Positions 63,283 through 64,000 of a stretch of 64,000 nucleotides of DNA are shown in pieces. The DNA comes from Gautieria morchelliformis. Taxonomy: Eukaryota > Basidiomycota > Agaricomycetes > Gomphales > Gomphaceae. How positions within the stretch are numbered: the stretch's first letter is position 1; every line of letters begins with the position of its first letter. The stretch is taken from NCBI GenBank assembly GCA_015179125.1, contig WHVA01000108.1, positions 1 to 64,000 on the forward strand, in the 5' to 3' direction. The position numbers and the translations under genes are program-made. The notes below the pieces were generated by a model. The model saw only the letters and a program-made list of their open reading frames with translations. It did not search any database and had not been told where the DNA came from.

Positions 63283-64000
63283 TACTCCCAACCATAGCAG
63301 AGACATTCAACGACTGCAAAAAGCACGCATCTTGGAGAATGAGTTGCTGACAAAGACAGTAGATGAGCAGAGACCAGTTTGGGCCCTAGTAAAGTTCACA
63401 CACACACTGAGTGAACTAGGGGCTAGACTCACAGGCATGGACTCCATCACCAAATCCCATTATGTCTTCCAAAACTTGCCACTATGTGTTCAAGAGGTGC
63501 TACCGTTTGATCACATGAACATGCCCAATTTCGAAGCTTTACTCCTCACACTAAGGAATATAGATCACCAACGACTCGCAATGAGAGCATCAGTAGACTT
63601 CCAGGTCAGTAACTTTGGACACCAGCTAGCCAACACCACAGCCAGGATGGAAGCGTTGGAGAGAGATAGAAGAAGCATGACGACCTCAAACCGACAGCTA
63701 ACACTGAACACTGTCCCGAATAACCCAACCCCATGCCAACCGGCCGCCCCAAACGGAAGCGCGACAAAACCTGTAGATCTCCTGTTTGATGATTCCACTG
63801 AAGGCAAGAGGAGGTACGATGCAGCAGTCAAAGAATTCTTCACTACGCACGGTCCGAATGCGACGCCTTCCCTAGACAGACCCTTCCCACTGTTCCCAGG
63901 CTCTCCAAGTCCTGGCAGTCAGGAATGCTGGACATGCGGTGTCCAAGGACATAGAAAAGGAGACCCAGCATGCGACCCCCATAGGAGCCTACCCAGACAT
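63283..64000 (+). pseudogene. Gypsy-2 gag, second part, runs off the window
   Basis: Frame open from about 63311 to the end: IQRLQKARILENELLTKTVD, VWALVKFTHTLSELGARLTG, SHYVFQNLPLCVQEVLPF, then a CCHC-like knuckle CWTCGVQGHRKGDPAC at 63930-63977. This is the downstream half of the Gag at 56771; a one-base frame change is needed near 63290-63310 after the insertion point, so the gene is broken twice. The knuckle has six residues between His and the last Cys where four is usual. Confidence 0.7.

Larger units (their letters stand above)
55660..64000 (+). mobile_element. Gypsy-2: 5' part of a Ty3/gypsy element, runs past window end
   Basis: A putative 5' LTR (55660-56028), primer-binding site, a short 5' ORF and a gypsy-type Gag with zinc knuckle reaching the window end. 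Gag is interrupted at 57223/63283 by a solo LTR with TSD TACTC, itself split by Copia-3. Pol would lie beyond 64000. Confidence 0.75.

Overview
The window looks like a filamentous basidiomycete genome, most likely an Agaricomycete. The evidence is many short spliceosomal introns (mostly 46-65 nt), a chromodomain-bearing Ty3/gypsy element, several Ty1/copia elements, a MULE DNA transposon, and fungal housekeeping genes rebuilt exon by exon. No name or database was available, so the lineage is inferred from gene content.

Layout. 1-15.1 kb is nested transposon debris: a decayed Ty3/gypsy chromovirus with an extra 3' ORF (Gypsy-1), split by two solo LTRs (5018-6288 and 7115-7775, each with a 5-bp target duplication). 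It is followed by a truncated copia element (Copia-1), a tyrosine-recombinase relic, a 97-bp direct repeat and the 5' end of another copia element on the minus strand (Copia-4). 15.1-18.65 kb is a gene graveyard with a shredded DnaJ/Hsp40 gene. 18657-23550 is a full-length but disabled copia element (Copia-2, minus strand, 317-bp LTRs, TSD AATAC). 23.6-28.6 kb holds only weakly supported small genes. 28632-30794 is a five-exon gene fusing a HAD-type hydrolase to a casein-kinase-1-like kinase. 31893-37644 is a complete MULE transposon (41-bp perfect TIRs, 7-bp TSD) whose single spliced gene joins a ULP1-like cysteine protease, a MULE transposase, a SWIM finger and possibly a CCHC knuckle.

38.4-55.6 kb is a compact conserved gene island: VMA12-like V-ATPase assembly factor, dihydroxyacetone kinase, cytochrome c-type heme lyase, a twin Cys-motif protein, a GAR/Kar9-like microtubule protein, a TRAPPC12-like TPR protein, TIM44, a stand-alone dihydroneopterin aldolase didomain protein and a hexose-type MFS transporter. 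Introns were placed by GT/GC...AG signals, and for six of these nine genes (VMA12, dihydroxyacetone kinase, Kar9-like, TRAPPC12-like, TIM44, MFS) as well as the heme lyase and aldolase the summed exon lengths are an exact multiple of three.

55660 to the window end is a second Ty3/gypsy element (Gypsy-2). Its gag is interrupted by another copy of the 1.27-kb solo LTR, which is itself interrupted by a young, intact copia element (Copia-3, 57880-62672; one difference between its two 240-bp LTRs; 1433-codon ORF). Order of insertion is therefore Gypsy-2, then solo-LTR family, then Copia-3.

Most notable observations: the MULE with a ULP1-like domain; copia elements whose Gag-Pol start codon lies inside the initiator-tRNA primer-binding site; LTRs of several families carrying a pair of hairpins spaced about 95-112 bp just downstream of a TATA-like box; a HAD-CK1 fusion; a 4-nt micro-exon in the sugar transporter; and TGA-dominated nonsense decay of the older elements.
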